From: Cryptomeria japonica
Taxonomy: Eukaryota > Streptophyta > Pinopsida > Cupressales > Cupressaceae
NCBI RefSeq assembly: GCF_030272615.1
Contig: NC_081409.1
Location: 532,064,291-532,124,290 of the forward strand
Reading direction: 5' to 3'
DNA: 60,000 nucleotides
Position 1 is the first letter of the stretch; each line of letters opens with the position of its first letter. A program made the position numbers and the translations under genes. Below are positions 11,560 to 23,907 of the stretch, piece after piece. The notes under the pieces were generated by a model. It ran no database searches, had not been told where the DNA came from, and saw only the letters and a program-made list of their open reading frames with translations.

Positions 11560-11577
11560 TGCCCAAAAGTTTGGGCA
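11560..11577. repeat. Terminal hairpin at the 3' end of giant LTR copy 1
   Basis: TGCCCAAA (11560-11567) pairs with TTTGGGCA (11570-11577), five bases before the LTR end. Copy 2 has the same structure at its 3' terminus. Confidence 0.8.
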
Positions 11578-11582
11578 TGACA

Positions 11583-13020
11583 AAGTTCATATGAAGTGGG
11601 AGGGGTGATAGGGATGATAGTGTTTACGTGGATGTCATGGAATATGTCGTCGAGGTATTCGAAAGGAATTTCGTGGAATTATTCATCAGAATATTCGACT
11701 TCAGTAGGAGGGTCTGGCTGGATAGTAGCGATAGTGATCTTAGGTTTTGGAGAGAAACCCAAGCCTTTATTGTACTTGAAAGCGATTGGAGAGATGGGTG
11801 ATTTTATACCTTTTTCTTTTGGTCTAAGACCATGTCCTTTGTAGCCCATCTTATCTACCATCGAAGACGCTTTTAGATACATCTATTTTGGGATGTTTTC
11901 TTGTTCTTAATCTTCCTCTCGATACAACCAAGAGGTAACATTAGTTTCCAAACTTTCCTCATTAAGTGGGCCCCATTGTTGAAAAGTAGTTTATTTTCAT
12001 TTGATAGTCGGTTTATCTTGTTTCTTGATTTCCTTTGGCTTACCATATGACTTAGGAGATGGTGGGAGTTAACCCACATAAAGAGAATTTTTTAGGGTAT
12101 ACTCTCCACAACCATTATCAATGATTTTGACCTTGTTCTCAAGTTTGGATGAGGTGGATGCAACATTGGATGGATCTGATGGGGGAAGTGGAGCAGGTCT
12201 ATTGAGTGGGCTATGGTAGGGTTGCTTTCCTTCAAGAAGTTTGCAATACTCGAAGGGTTTCAAGTCCACACAGATGGTAATTTCTCTATCATTGAATATA
12301 AATTTAAGGCATTGATGGTGGGTGGAGGGGATGGCTTGAATGGAATGGATCCATGGACGAACAAGAAGGATGTTATAGTGAAGTTCAAGGTCCAAAACCT
12401 AACAAGTTGTTTTCACAATAGTTAGACCCACTTGAAGAGGCAATGTGATGGTGCCATTGGAAACTCTCTCTACATCATCATATTCTTTTATAATGATCTT
12501 TCTAGATAGGTCAACCAAGTCCTTAGAGATTCCCAATTGTTTGATTAACTTGTATGTACATAGATTCAAACTAGATCCATCTTCTATAAGGAATCACTTA
12601 ACTTTATGTTTCTATACAAGGGCTTCAATATGAAGGGGCTTGGTGTGAGATGGATCATTGACATGTGCATCCTTGGATGTGAAAATGAGATGGTGTTGGG
12701 CAGCAAGGTTTCCTATGAGAGCTTGAAATTGGGATGCATTGATTTTATCAAGGACACAAGATTCTAGAAGAGCCTACCAAGGATCTCTTTATGAATAGGT
12801 GATGTTTTGAGGAGATCTAGTATGAATATCTATGCAATATTTTTACTGAGGTGGTCAAGGAGATCATACCGATGGGTGGATGATATAGGATGTTGTGGAG
12901 AAGAAAGAGGAGCTCCCTGGACAATTACTCTCCCTCGGTGGGTGGTCACATTGTAATCATTTGAGGGTGCAGCTCCTTGAATGACTATCTTGGATTGAGA
13001 GGTTTGCATAGATGATTTCA
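11583..13020 (-). pseudogene. E1 Ty3/gypsy protease region
   Basis: Minus-strand continuation of E1 upstream of RT. Reading downwards: an aspartic-protease domain near 12650-12250 with the active-site-like DGSSLN at 12564-12581 (a DGS variant rather than DSG/DTG), followed by LCTYKLIKQLG, KEYDDVE, and then LELHYNILLVRPWIHSIQAI and THHQCLKFIFNDREITI (12395-12250). A G-patch-like segment (MGYKGHGLRP..KGIKSPI) lies at about 11850-11790, with a linker down to the solo-LTR insertion. Many stops are present; the TAA at about 11676-11678 (before FHEIPFEYLDD) is consistent with a former CAA. Confidence 0.8.
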
Positions 13021-15090
13021 CAAGAGGGACACCTTAGATGGCAACCCTAGGTCTAGGAAGAGGGTCAACTCCTCAAATTGTGATGGTATTCACATGGGTA
13101 TCAATGGGTTCTATGCGACCTACTAGGGAATCAAAGCCAAAGACATAATTAGTATAGTCATAATTGACATTGTTAGATGATGAGGTTTTGTCCTTACCAT
13201 GTTTGGGGAATGTTTCTTGGTACATTTTAATCTTATCATTGGAGTTACCAGGTTTTGCAACATCAACCTCAATATCACCCTTATCAATAAGGTCTTGGAT
13301 ATAGTTCTTAAGTTTCATGCACTTACGTGTGTCATGACCATTGATGCAATGGTAGTTATAGTATTTATTCTCATTATACCATTAGGGCTTAGGTTGATTA
13401 GGATCAAAAGGGAATGTCATCAGGAAGATAACAAAACTAGCCTTGACAAGCTTTTGGAAAAAAACCTCAATGGACTCACTTAGCGGGGTGTACTCGTATT
13501 GATTGTTGGGCTGGGGAGGGCGATCTTGGATGGAAGTAGTGTTGTGAGGTTGTGATTGATCATGAGTGTTGGATTGGTTGGGAGGAATAGATCATTTGTT
13601 GAAGAAGTTGTTGGTAGTGGTGGGATTGGATGGTGCGACAATGTTTTGGACATGCTTGGCATTGGTGACCCCATCATTGATAGCATTTTTGTTCTTGGAC
13701 CAGAATTTTGGCTTGTCATTATAAGAGGAGGAATTTTGATTTGACTTTTGATAAGGTTCTATCGTTCCATCCTCTAGGAGCATGCACTCTAAATCTATAC
13801 CCTTTTTGGAGATTTTTGCAAAGGAGGTCAAGCATTGACAAGTCAATGGTTTGGACAATTTTGGTATCAAGTTGCATTAAAATAACTCAACCTAATTTGG
13901 ATCTGGTATTTTCCAAGGGAATCTTTTAATGAGATGCCACCATCTTTGAAGGAAGTTGGTGAAGGTTTCTCTAGGCCTCTATTTTGTGTTGCACAGGTCT
14001 ATCATAGAAGTATCATTCTCAATGTTATAGGCATAATGATCCACAAATTTTTCAACCAAGGGAAATGATGTGATAAAGCCCAGGGGAAAAGCAGAGAACC
14101 AAGCGAGGGCCTCTTCTATAAGACTTTTTGGGAAAATTATCCTAATATAGATGTCACTATAGGATACCTCTTGGCATAAGAAATAGAATTCATAGACATG
14201 ATGTCTAGGGTCACCTTCACCTTTTTTTTTTTTGAATTTGGGTATCTCAAAACCAAGTGGTTATGGGGTGATGAAGATGGATGGGTCATAAAGAGATGGA
14301 CATATTTCTTGAAAAGAATAAGGTCTTTTATTGGTCCCTTCCTTGAGATTTTTGATGAGGTCCTTCATGTCTTGAATCTCCTTTAGGATATCGGGTTGTT
14401 GATTTTGGACATTGGGATTGTAGTGATTCGTTGGGATTTGATAAGATGAGGAAGGGATACCACCACCACCACCAATGTATTGATATGCAAAATGAAGAGG
14501 TTGAGAAGTGTTGGGAGGTTGTGATCCTCGAACCATGATAATGAAAGGTAAGCTTGTGTTAATGTAATTAGTCATGTTGTGAAGGGGGATGGATGAACCT
14601 GGTGGATTGGAAATGTGAGGAGGAATGGAAAGTTGAGGGATTACGGTCATAGGAATAGAAGTTGCGGGTGCAGATGTTGCAAGTTGAGGATGAAGAAGAG
14701 GATCAAGAATTGAATTGTTCATAAGGTGACCTTGTGGTGGCCTATCAAGGATGGTTCTATCAAAGTCAAGGGACAAGTGTGCCACTTGGGCGATGAGTTT
14801 GGCTACAAGCCTATTGGCATCATGTCTTGGTTATAAGGGTAGTTTATGGATGTTTATACATGTGGAGAGAGGTCAAGTTGATCAACAAGTTGTTCCTCTT
14901 GATGTGGTGGATCTTGATTGTTGAGAATATTAGTATTGGGCATTCCAAAGTGTCTAGCTACCATTTTTGCCTTTTGAGTGAAATTTAAGACAATACACGA
15001 GTGATCTTGGAAGTGAAGGTTGATGTAAGATTTAGACGAGAGGAAGTGATGATTGGACTTAGTAAATTTTGAAGTTGATTGAGATTGCAT
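13021..15090 (-). pseudogene. E1 Ty3/gypsy gag
   Basis: Minus-strand gag of E1. The N-terminal part (15090-14261) is rich in P, S, Q and N with low-complexity tracts and a short helical segment (KEIQDMKDLIKNLKEG). The retrotransposon gag domain lies at about 14235-13850: GDPRHHVYEFYFLC, FPKSLIEEALAWFSAFP, FVDHYAYNIEND, SMIDLCNTK, then ETFTNFLQRWWHLIKRFPWK. It continues through LIPKLSKPLTCQCLTSF into a linker to protease. No zinc knuckle was seen. Several stops and frameshifts. Gag, protease and RT/RNase H are collinear once the inserted LTR is ignored. Confidence 0.8.
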
Positions 15091-17183
15091 TGGGATAGGG
15101 TCCTTAGATTAGGACAAGATTGATTGGATTGGGATGACACCTTAGAAGATGTGGAGTTGATGTGAACCACAAACAAGGTTACAACTAGGCCGAGTACAAT
15201 TTAGACCTTAGGATTAGGATCAATTGATTAGGCCTTCTCTTATGTGGGACAAACTTGTGTTCCCAAGAAAAATAGGGCTAAAGGATTAGGGTTTTGATCA
15301 ACCCAAATGATTAAGCAAGGGTACTTGGGGTAGATTGCTCCCCAAGCACAAAGCCAAATAATGATTGATTTAAAATAAGGTCTAAATTGAACTTTCACAA
15401 AGATGTGAACCTTTGGATGAGGTTGATTTGATTGATTGATCAATTGGGACTGAAAATTATTATTTGATTAAGGATAGGAATTGATTGGATTTGATTATGC
15501 TAAGTCCTTAAAAGATAATTGGATGACGAATGTGTGAGCAAAGGAAATTGATTATGGAAGAGAAGCATGGTGAAAGGGAAAGGTCACCCTAGCATGACTC
15601 AATAGGTGATGGGATTCTCAGGCAGGTAGGACAAATAAATACGACCGCTCCTATTAATGGATTGTGAAAGGCTTGATGTCTATTGAAAAGAACATTCCCT
15701 TAGATATTCTTCATCAAACTCATTGTTGCGACCACGAAGGTAATCATGGAAGTGATGCAAAAAGGTTTTATGTTTCAAAAGAGTTTGCAATTGATATATA
15801 GGAACTTGTTATGCTTGAGGGTTTTCTTCAAACTAGGCTTCTTCTTCTTGACTTGATGGAGGATTGACCTCTTGGGATGCTTGGTTGATGTGGGCATGAA
15901 GAGAATTAGTCGATTGGGAAATGATTTGGACATGAAAATTTGGATGGGAAGGTTCTCAAATGTTTGGGAAAATGTTTGGAAAATGTTTTGGAGGTTGGTA
16001 ATTGTCAACTACTCTTGGCAAGAATACATCAAGCAAAGTATACACATTGGCCAAGTGCAACGCTTCAACAACTGAGCATGAAAGTAATGGGGGCCTAGAT
16101 TATCCCAAACAAATTTTATAGGTTTTGCACAAATAAAGACAAAAAATTAAAATATATGACCTAGGGCTGGAAAGTGGAAACTACTTGATAGGCCTCTCAC
16201 ACAAGTGACACCTCACTCAGGCGAACAAATAGAAACTCTGGTAGCACTAGCTCCCCCTTATAGTGCACTCATTTCTTGGTTATACTAGATTATCTTACCC
16301 CAAAGATAAAAAGATCTATGATATGGGGGATTCCTGTCTCATCCTAAGCGGGTACATGAGAGGTAACTTTGGGGTATGATTCACATCCCCTGCACTATCA
16401 AATGTAGGATTTTAGCTACTAAAACTAGTTTCTAGTGAGGGATCACCAATCCAACAATGGATTCTCAAAGCAATAAACTTAAAGATCTAATTGATTTTAT
16501 CAGTGTAGGGAGGGCCCCCACATACGTCGAATTCACTCAACACCTCAGTCACCTGACCAACTTATTTATATAGCGACTCGGAAAAACCCACTCAAGATCA
16601 TGCTAGGACAGTTGGTATCCCTGATGTGTCCCAATTTTAAGTATTCTTGTGGGGTTATGAAATCCCCAATCAAAAATACCCCTCTCTACAAAAATAAAAA
16701 AAGTGAGTGTTGTTGATTGCTCTTTCTCTTACACCCAAGATCTGTGAAGGCGAGGGGAGAGGATACTCAAGCACAATGGTGGGTCCACCTGGACATGTAT
16801 GCAAGTGCACAAGACATGAAAGGCACATAAATTTTAGTCCCACATGTAAAAAAATTCTACACTAAGATGCAAAAAAAAAAAATCTAAACTAGTGATAAAA
16901 ATTAACTTTGACAAGTGGTGCTGCAAGGATAACTATTAGTAGTCTAATATTAAGGCCTTGGACAAACAAAAAACATGCAAAAACTAAGATTTGGATTAGT
17001 AACACAAAAATGCTAAGGTTATAGCATAGATGTTGAACCATAGGTGTAGATGCCAAAATTCCTATGTTAACTGCTGAAATAGTTTGTGCATCGACTACCA
17101 GAACAAAAAGTAGGAAAGACCAAAAAGTTTGAAATTTTGAAATTTGAATTTTTAACCTATAGTAATGGAGAAGTCGATCCTAT
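15091..17183. other. E1 leader or decayed LTR, unresolved
   Basis: No coding domain was recognised. By position it should hold the 5' leader and LTR of minus-strand E1, but I could not place a PBS or a TG/CA boundary. Near 16990-17100 it contains degenerate GTAGATG/GTAGACGT-like motifs that recur on the other side of E2 (23910-24500), so E2 inserted into one larger repeat. Confidence 0.4.
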
Positions 17184-18129
17184 TGGCAATTGACACTCAT
17201 TGGATTCATATGTTTTCATTGATGGAAACATGGCAACATGGTAACACGGCATCAGGATTCATAAGGAAGCATACACCACCATACACCGGAATTAGGAGGC
17301 ATTCACCGACAGACACTGACATTGGAGTATCCAGGGTTACACCGGCACTGACACCAACACCAACATCCAGCACTTCAGTGAAGTCGACATCAGTCTTGGA
17401 CCCAAAGGAAGTTTTATTTACAAAATCATTTTGTAATTATTATATAAGGCCGACATTGTATATCTTTTGTAATGTATTGTAAGCTAACATACAACATTTT
17501 TTGTAAGGGTATATAGGACAATTTGTTAAGGTCATTATGGGATGTAAGATATGATAGATTGTAATAAGAAGATAGGAGACTATGTAATGTGAATGATATG
17601 TATGTAGATCATTTTGTATGTGAATGTTATATCATGCAATGACTTGTATATAGTTTGGAAAACATTCTTGGAGGAAGGAAATGGTAGAAGTATTCAGGGT
17701 TTATGCATCGGTATAGAGCATAGCTATAACTGGAACTCTTTTTGGCATAGAAGATGCATTTTGTGAGATCATTATTAGTGTTTTACTTTATAAAAAGCTT
17801 GTAGTCAGTGAGACTCTTTTGTGATGTGTACTGTGCTCTAGGCAGTGTGCCTTCCTGCATGTGTAGGCCCCCATTTTATGTAACATCTTTCATATGGCTA
17901 GTGAATTGATATTGTGGGTCACAAATCCCATCATGGTTTTTCCTCTTTGAAGTTTTCCACGTATAAATTTTGTGTGTTATGGTGTTCATTTATGTGGATG
18001 ATTTATTGGCTTCAAGTTATATGTTTCTTCATTTACTGGTTTATATGTGTATGTTATAAAAGCATAAAATCATATCTTACTATTAGAACACTTATTCACC
18101 CCCCCTCTTAGTGTTCTTGGATCCCAACA
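17184..18129 (+). mobile_element. 5' LTR of element E2
   Basis: Starts TGGCAATTGACACTC and ends GGATCCCAACA, about 946 bp. It is repeated at 22988-23907 with many point differences. It is followed by an initiator-methionine-type PBS. The left flank CCTAT (17179-17183) matches CCTAC after the 3' LTR, a probable diverged TSD. Confidence 0.9.
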
Positions 18130-18130
18130 A

Positions 18131-18147
18131 TTGGTATCAGAGCTTGG
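18131..18147 (+). promoter_or_regulatory. E2 primer-binding site (initiator tRNA-Met type)
   Basis: TTGGTATCAGAGCTTGG begins two bases after the LTR end. TGGTATCAGAGC is the usual plant copia primer site complementary to initiator tRNA-Met. Confidence 0.9.
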
Positions 18148-18203
18148 TACCTCAGAGGAAGTTTAACAGCTTGAGGAAGATCTTGATACCAAAATATTTA
18201 GGC

Positions 18204-19207
18204 ATGGCTATGGAGAAGAAACTTGAGATGGATCTTGAGGATTATGATTCTGAAAGGATGAAGAAATTGAAACTACAAGATGAACTGAATTATGCAAATG
18301 AATTCATTATTTTCCTACAAGAAAGGTTATCATCATCTCAAGCTAAGAGGAAGGAACTTTTGCAAAATCAGGATGATGAAGAGAAAAATGCACTCAAGGA
18401 ACAATGTCAGAAACTAAGTCAAACAAACATGCTCATGAGGAATGAAATGCAAGACCTAACTATGAGGATGTCAAAAGATATTAAGGATAGAAAGAAGAAG
18501 GAAGAAAATCTTTTTGTATCTCTGAAGAACAAATCTAAAGAATGTGATAGATTGGCTCATGAAAATGATATGTTGAAAACCAGTTTGGTGCAATCCCGGA
18601 ATAATGAATAAGAACTTGAAAGACAAGTAATAACTTTGAGAGATGATTTGACTACTAAAGTGAGTACAAAGAAAAGTTTAGGATCCATGTTGCACAATTG
18701 GATGACTTATTGAAAGGACAAAGGCATAGTGATGATTCTAGAGGACTTGGATTTGTACAAGGTGAAAGCTCTGGTACTACAAATAAAGATCAGACAACCG
18801 GTGTGCAGGACTCATTAGAACAGTGGAAACCGGTAAGGCAATCTAATGCTTATAAATTCAATGGTATATGCTTTGTTTGTAATAAATTTGGGCATATGGC
18901 TAAACAATGTAGAAATAGAGCAAATCAAAACTACAATTTTATTCTCGGTCAGTGCACAAATTGCAAGAAATATGGTCATAAATCAGAAGATTGCAGATTG
19001 AATGTTAAATGTTATGCATGTGGAAAGTTTGGACATTTGGCTAATCACTGTAGGTCAAGGAATGACATTGGATATGTTAAAGAAATTTAAAAGAACTATG
19101 TTACATTCTATGCATGCAACAAAATATGTCATATTGCTAAGTATTGCAAAAGAAAGACTCAACCAGTTAGCAATGATAAAGCAAATGAGAAAGGAAAGAG
19201 GAAGGTA
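18204..19207 (+). pseudogene. E2 copia-type gag with zinc knuckles
   Basis: The ATG at 18204 starts a charged, coiled-coil-rich segment (MEKKLEMDLEDYDSERMKK, then NEFIIFLQERLSSSQ and KALKEQ-like heptads) that stops at 18609 (TAA). The frame shifts near 18690 and resumes with LDDLLKGQRHSDDSRGLGF, a motif typical of plant copia gag. Three C-x2-C-x4-H-x4-C zinc knuckles follow: CFVCNKFGHMAKQC, CTNCKKYGHKSEDC and CYACGKFGHLANHC (about 18869-19060). A fourth, degenerate knuckle lies after a stop, with the first Cys replaced by Phe. Gag packages element RNA. No protease, integrase or RT follows, so E2 is non-autonomous. The usual copia N-terminal gag core is not recognisable. Confidence 0.8.
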
Positions 19208-19703
19208 GATTAAATACAAGAAGATCACACCAAGAGATGGGTTAGAAAGTTTGAAGAACCAAGTGGAGATGGATATAAACCAATAACTCTATCGGTAGAA
19301 CAGAGCATTCCTCCACCGACAAGAAATTCCATCAGTAACTGAGGCATATGGCTTAGGGGTTGGAAAATTCATTACAAATATTGCAAATTTCCCGGAAGAG
19401 ATCTAAAGAGTTGTGTTCACTATTCATCACTGATGAAGGTTTACTCAACATAAGACTGTGTAACTGGTATCTGGTAGGGTAGATCGTGAAGCATTTATGA
19501 TAGTGAAGGATTAGGGTTTATTCATTGATAAAATGGGAAAATGGATTCATTTTCACTCACCTAGCATTCAAGCATCCAGAGCAAAGCAAAGGCAAATTTC
19601 AGGCGATTAAGTGCGAGCAAAGGCATTCTAAAAGGATTTCTAGCAATTATCTGAGAAGCACTCAATCTTCCAACCGACGTTCACTTTCAGGTATTTCTAC
19701 AAA
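19208..19703 (+). other. Spacer between E2 gag and accessory ORF
   Basis: Decayed tail of the gag frame followed by about 200 bp of non-coding sequence before the next ATG. The copia protease signature expected after the knuckles is absent. This is where a separate promoter or splice site for the downstream ORF would have to lie, but none can be identified by eye. Confidence 0.4.
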
Positions 19704-22700
19704 ATGCCATCTAGATCATTTGCTCCTACTTTCATTACAAATCCAACCATTTTTGAAGTTAAGGATAGGCTAAGACCCATTTTCAAGGAGGTTCCCCTAA
19801 TAGCTAAGAAGGAAGACTCTACGAGAGCATTCTCTAGGGTTCCCAATGACATGATGTATGTTGAAGATGTAAGGGCATACATTCATTTTACCTTGGAGGA
19901 TCTAGGCACAAAGGAAATCAAAAGCATGTATCAATCTATGACACTGGGCAGCTCCAGAACAATCAAGCCAAAATACAAAGCCATTGAGGATCTAGGGTTA
20001 ACTGGTATCCTATACATACCAGAATTCAAAGATGAGGTCATTAGATACATTTTGAGAAGGGTTCACAATGAGTTCATCTGGCTAGATCTGCCTTACATGA
20101 TCACCAAGGAGGCTATTCAAGTAGTCACCGGCTTACCCAAAGTCAGACAAGAACCTGGCAAGAAAATTTCCAACACAGGGGTTGAGAAGCTCCTCGGTGC
20201 AACCCATGACAAAAGATCAATGCGGATCAGCACAATCAATGACAAAGATGTGAAGTTTTTCAGCATGATAATCGGTTATAAGGTAACTCAATCTAGCCAA
20301 TTGAATTATGTTTCTAGTTCTTGCATCCATGTTGCATATCAGATGCTAAGGAATAAGGGAAAATATGATTTATGTGAATGGCTGAGGAGTGACCTGATGC
20401 TGAATCTTGGAAATATTAAGGGTGTTAAGAAAGGCACCTTTAGATTTGGAAATCTAATTGTTTTTTTAATGCTTTACTTCATAAATGAGCTACCTGGTCA
20501 AGGGAAGAAGCATTGGGCTCATGACATACTGGTAGGTATGCAAATCAAGGAAGCAATCACCGGTCTTGGTACCGGCAAAGATGAAAAACTTTGGGGTTAT
20601 TTCAAAACATTTCAAAAAAATATAAGGTAGAGAGAGAGAATATCAAAGCACATTGTGGAGAAGTACTCCACTGATATATGTTTTATGGTGAAGACTAATG
20701 AAACTCTTATGGAGGCAGTAGAACCTAGGACCATATGGGTCACTGAGCTTGGATATGAAGTGGATGATAACATTTTTGAACTTTATGCAAAAATGCTACT
20801 TGAAGCTCCATTGGATGATAAGACAAAACATTTTTGCACAACACGAGAAAAGGGCCTTGAAGTCAAAACTTGCTTCAATGGGAAGAGAAGAGAGAAGAAC
20901 ATAGATAAGATGTTTGCATTTGTACAAAATGTCATTCATAGGATAGGTACTGAAATGGGTTCTAGATCCAAACCAGCAGTAGAACCAACAGTGGCTAGTG
21001 CTCCAGAGGTGAAAAATCCTGAAACTTTCATTTCTACCATCACTTCTAATTCTGATCTAGAGGACAATGAACCTCTATCATTCAGAAGGGTACAGAGGAA
21101 GAAAGTAGACCAGCCACCAGTAGAGGAGAAAAAGGTGGAGCCAAGGAGGAGACTTGTAAGAAAGGCAACAAAACCTACTACACCCCCACCTCTGGCAAGG
21201 AAACCTATTCAGAAGAGAAAACCAGTTTACATCCACTCCGACATCCCCCAGCAAAAAGAAGAATAGTGATGATTCTACTGAGTTTGGTAAGGCTAAAATG
21301 ACCTATGCTGAATTGATTGATGAAATATCAAAAGATGGAATTTTGAAAAATGTATCTATTTATTATGAGGATTTAGAGGATAATGAGTAGAATGAGATTG
21401 AAGAGGCAATTTTGTTGCACATAGATATTTATAAGAAAGCCTTAGTAGAAATTTTGAAGGAAATTCCTCTATCACTATACAATAAATTAGATGCTAGAAG
21501 ACTTGACGCAGTCAAGAGGGATAGAGATATCAAGGAAGTGGAACTTCTGAGTATGTGTGGTTCAATAAATAATGAGGAAATGAAGAGGTGTATAAAAACC
21601 CCGACAAATAAGCCTAATGATGGGCAGGGTTAATGAGGTAGTAAATGAGACCAGAGAGGGTTGGTCCAAATTCTTCCAAAAGAATCCTAATTTTCTTACC
21701 TCTCATGAAGAATTTGTAAAATCAACAACTTTCACCATCTTAGACAGATCTAAAGGGAAAGGTATTTTGGGTAGTTCAGCTCTAATTTTGAATAAACCAG
21801 CAGTAACTATAAAGGAGTGTGTACAGTCTCTACTAATAGAAACTATTTTTGAGCAAGGCAATGTATAGGGTACTAACAATATTGTGGATAATACTCCATC
21901 AATAATAATTGATACTGTACCAAGTGGCAAAGCCACCAGTACAAAAGATGATAAGGTAAAGGGAACTGAGACTATACTGATAGTTAATATTGATTCCCCA
22001 ACAAAGGTTTTGGCAATTGACACTTCTCAAAGTCAGAAGAAATCAATCACTGAGATGAGTCCCACTGAGTTAATGATGATGGCTACTCAGAAACTAATAA
22101 AGGAGGGATCTATAGATAAAGGAATTATAGATCACTCAATCACAGTTTTGCATAGACTAATTCCTAATTGTAAGATTAAAAATGAAGCAAGCCCTTCCGG
22201 CAAGCTTAAGGAACTAACGGAGCATATATCTAACAATTTTCAATCACTACAATAGATTTCAGACCGATAGGCACTTGAGAGATTTACTTTGGCTAAGAGA
22301 GCCGCCTTTGACCAAATCATTGAAACTAAGAAGAAGAAAATTGATTCTTATTGAGAATTATTTGAAACAGTGTACAAATATCTATAGGGTCTGTTGTAAC
22401 ATAGAAATTCTTACAGAAAATGTAGAAAGTAGATTAAAGGAGTTACATGATAAGGTTGCTAACATTGCAAATTCTTTTGATGGATTGATCTCACTAACAA
22501 AATCTATTGATGGACAAATTTTGTCCTTAGAGAACCAAATTTTTTCTTTTGAAAAGGAAAGAGATAAGATAATTCAGAGAGAAAGGAGTCCTAAAGGATT
22601 GGTGAGTCCAAGATTGGATTCACTTGGTGTACATAAGAGGGAATATATGGATATGATTGCTAAACCCACACCAAAAAAAGTAAAAGAGAAGGAAACACTT

Positions 22701-22733
22701 GCACTTACTGAGTGGACTTGTATCCATATCTAA
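19704..22733 (+). pseudogene. E2 accessory ORF of unknown function
   Basis: A frame of about 1,010 codons, broken by a TAG at 20628, a frameshift near 21230, a TAG near 21390, and further shifts near 21610 and 22300. The N-terminal 300 residues are the best preserved: FEVKDRLRPIFKEVP, GILYIPEFKDEVIRYI, DLPYMITKEAIQVVTGLP (about 20085-20140), then SSCIHVAYQML...FRFGNLIVFLMLYF (20313-20480). The order of a helical domain, a '..VTGLP' turn and a late hydrophobic helix resembles the family called 'putative plant transposon protein'; this is inference. The middle is a K/P/T-rich basic linker (RRRLVRKATKPTT), and the C-terminus is a predicted coiled coil (VESRLKELHDKVANI, LSLENQIFSFEKERDK). It replaces pol in this element. 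The TAG stops fit former CAG codons. Confidence 0.7.
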
Positions 22734-22971
22734 AACATTCAAAACCGGCTGGGATACATATTTAAAGTTGCTAGACAAGGCTTACCTAGAAATTTTGAAA
22801 TTGATCAAGCTCTGGTAATGTAATCAGTATTTTTTCCTGAACCAAATTCTTTCAGTTCTTTCACCGGTCTTTGGCATTGATTCCATAGGGGGAGTGTATT
22901 TCTCAGGGGGAGCATGCTTCAGGTTGAACTGATAGAGAATCTATTTCTCACATGAGTGTTGCCATCAATGC

Positions 22972-22987
22972 CAAAGGGGGAGATTAT
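22972..22987 (+). promoter_or_regulatory. E2 polypurine tract
   Basis: AAAGGGGGAGATTA directly before the TGG start of the 3' LTR, within the context GCCAAAGGGGGAGATTA typical of plant copia elements. Confidence 0.85.
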
Positions 22988-23907
22988 TGGCAATTGACAC
23001 TCATTGGATTCATATGTTGTCATTGATGGCAACATGGTAACATGGAATCAATATTCATAAGGAAGCATACACCGGCATTAGGAGGCATTCACTAATAGAC
23101 ACTGGGATTGGAGTATCCAGGGTTACACCGACACCGACATCTAGCACTTCAGTGAAGCCGACATCAATCTTGGACCCAAAGGAAGTTTTATTTGCAAAAT
23201 CATTTTTTAATTATTGTATAAGGCTGACATTGTATATCTTTTGTAATGTATTGTAAGCTAACATAAGGCATATTGTTTGTAAGGGTATATAGGACAGTTT
23301 GTTAAGGTCATTATGGGATGTAAGATATGATAGATTGTAATAAGAAGATATGAGACTGTGTAATGTGAAGGATATGTATGTAGATCATTTTGTATACGAA
23401 TGTTATATCATGCAATGATATGTAGATAGTTTGGAATTCATTCTTGGAGGAAGGAAGATATCGGTAGAAGTATTCACGGTTTATGAACCGGTACAGAGTA
23501 GAGCTATAACTGAAACTCTTTTTGGCATAATAGATGCATTTTGTTAGTTCATTATTACTATTTTACTTCAGTAGAAGCTTGTAGTTAGTGAGACTCTTTT
23601 GTGATGAGCAATGCACTCTAGGCAGTGTGCCTTCCTACATGTGCAGGCCCCCATTTTATGTAATATCTTTCATATGGCCAGTGAACTGATATTGTGGGTC
23701 ACAAATCCCACCATGGTTTTTCCTCTTTGAGGTTTTCCATGTATAAATTCTATGTGTTATGGTGTTCATTTATGTGGATGATTTATTTTCTTTAAGTTAT
23801 ATGTTTCTTCATTTACCGGTTTATATGTGTATGTTATAAAAGCATAAAATCCTCTTACCAGTAGAACACTGATTCACCCCCCCTCTCAGTGTTGGATCCC
23901 AAAAAAT
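22988..23907 (+). mobile_element. 3' LTR of element E2
   Basis: Repeat of 17184-18129, starting TGGCAATTGACACTC. Its end is eroded (GATCCCAAAAAAT where the 5' copy has GATCCCAACA), so the exact boundary is uncertain by a few bases. Numerous substitutions and small indels against the 5' copy mean an old insertion. Confidence 0.85.

Larger units (their letters stand above)
6251..11582 (+). mobile_element. Giant solo LTR (5.3 kb), copy 1
   Basis: The block starts TGTGAGGCCCTACCCC and ends TTTGGGCATGACA, with TG...CA termini, and is flanked by a perfect 5 bp target-site duplication AAGTT (6246-6250 and 11583-11587). Deleting the block plus one TSD joins two minus-strand gypsy pol segments in the same frame (...TSYEL then KLVHLELIDED...), which confirms both boundaries. 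A second copy in opposite orientation lies at 52770-57587. The two align clearly over their first 2 kb, for example around the conserved hairpin at 6770-6789, and share the terminal hairpin and palindrome cluster. No gag, pol, PBS or PPT was seen inside. It is best read as a solo LTR left by LTR-LTR recombination; a very large non-coding element is the alternative. The interior is AT-rich with A/T runs. Confidence 0.85.
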
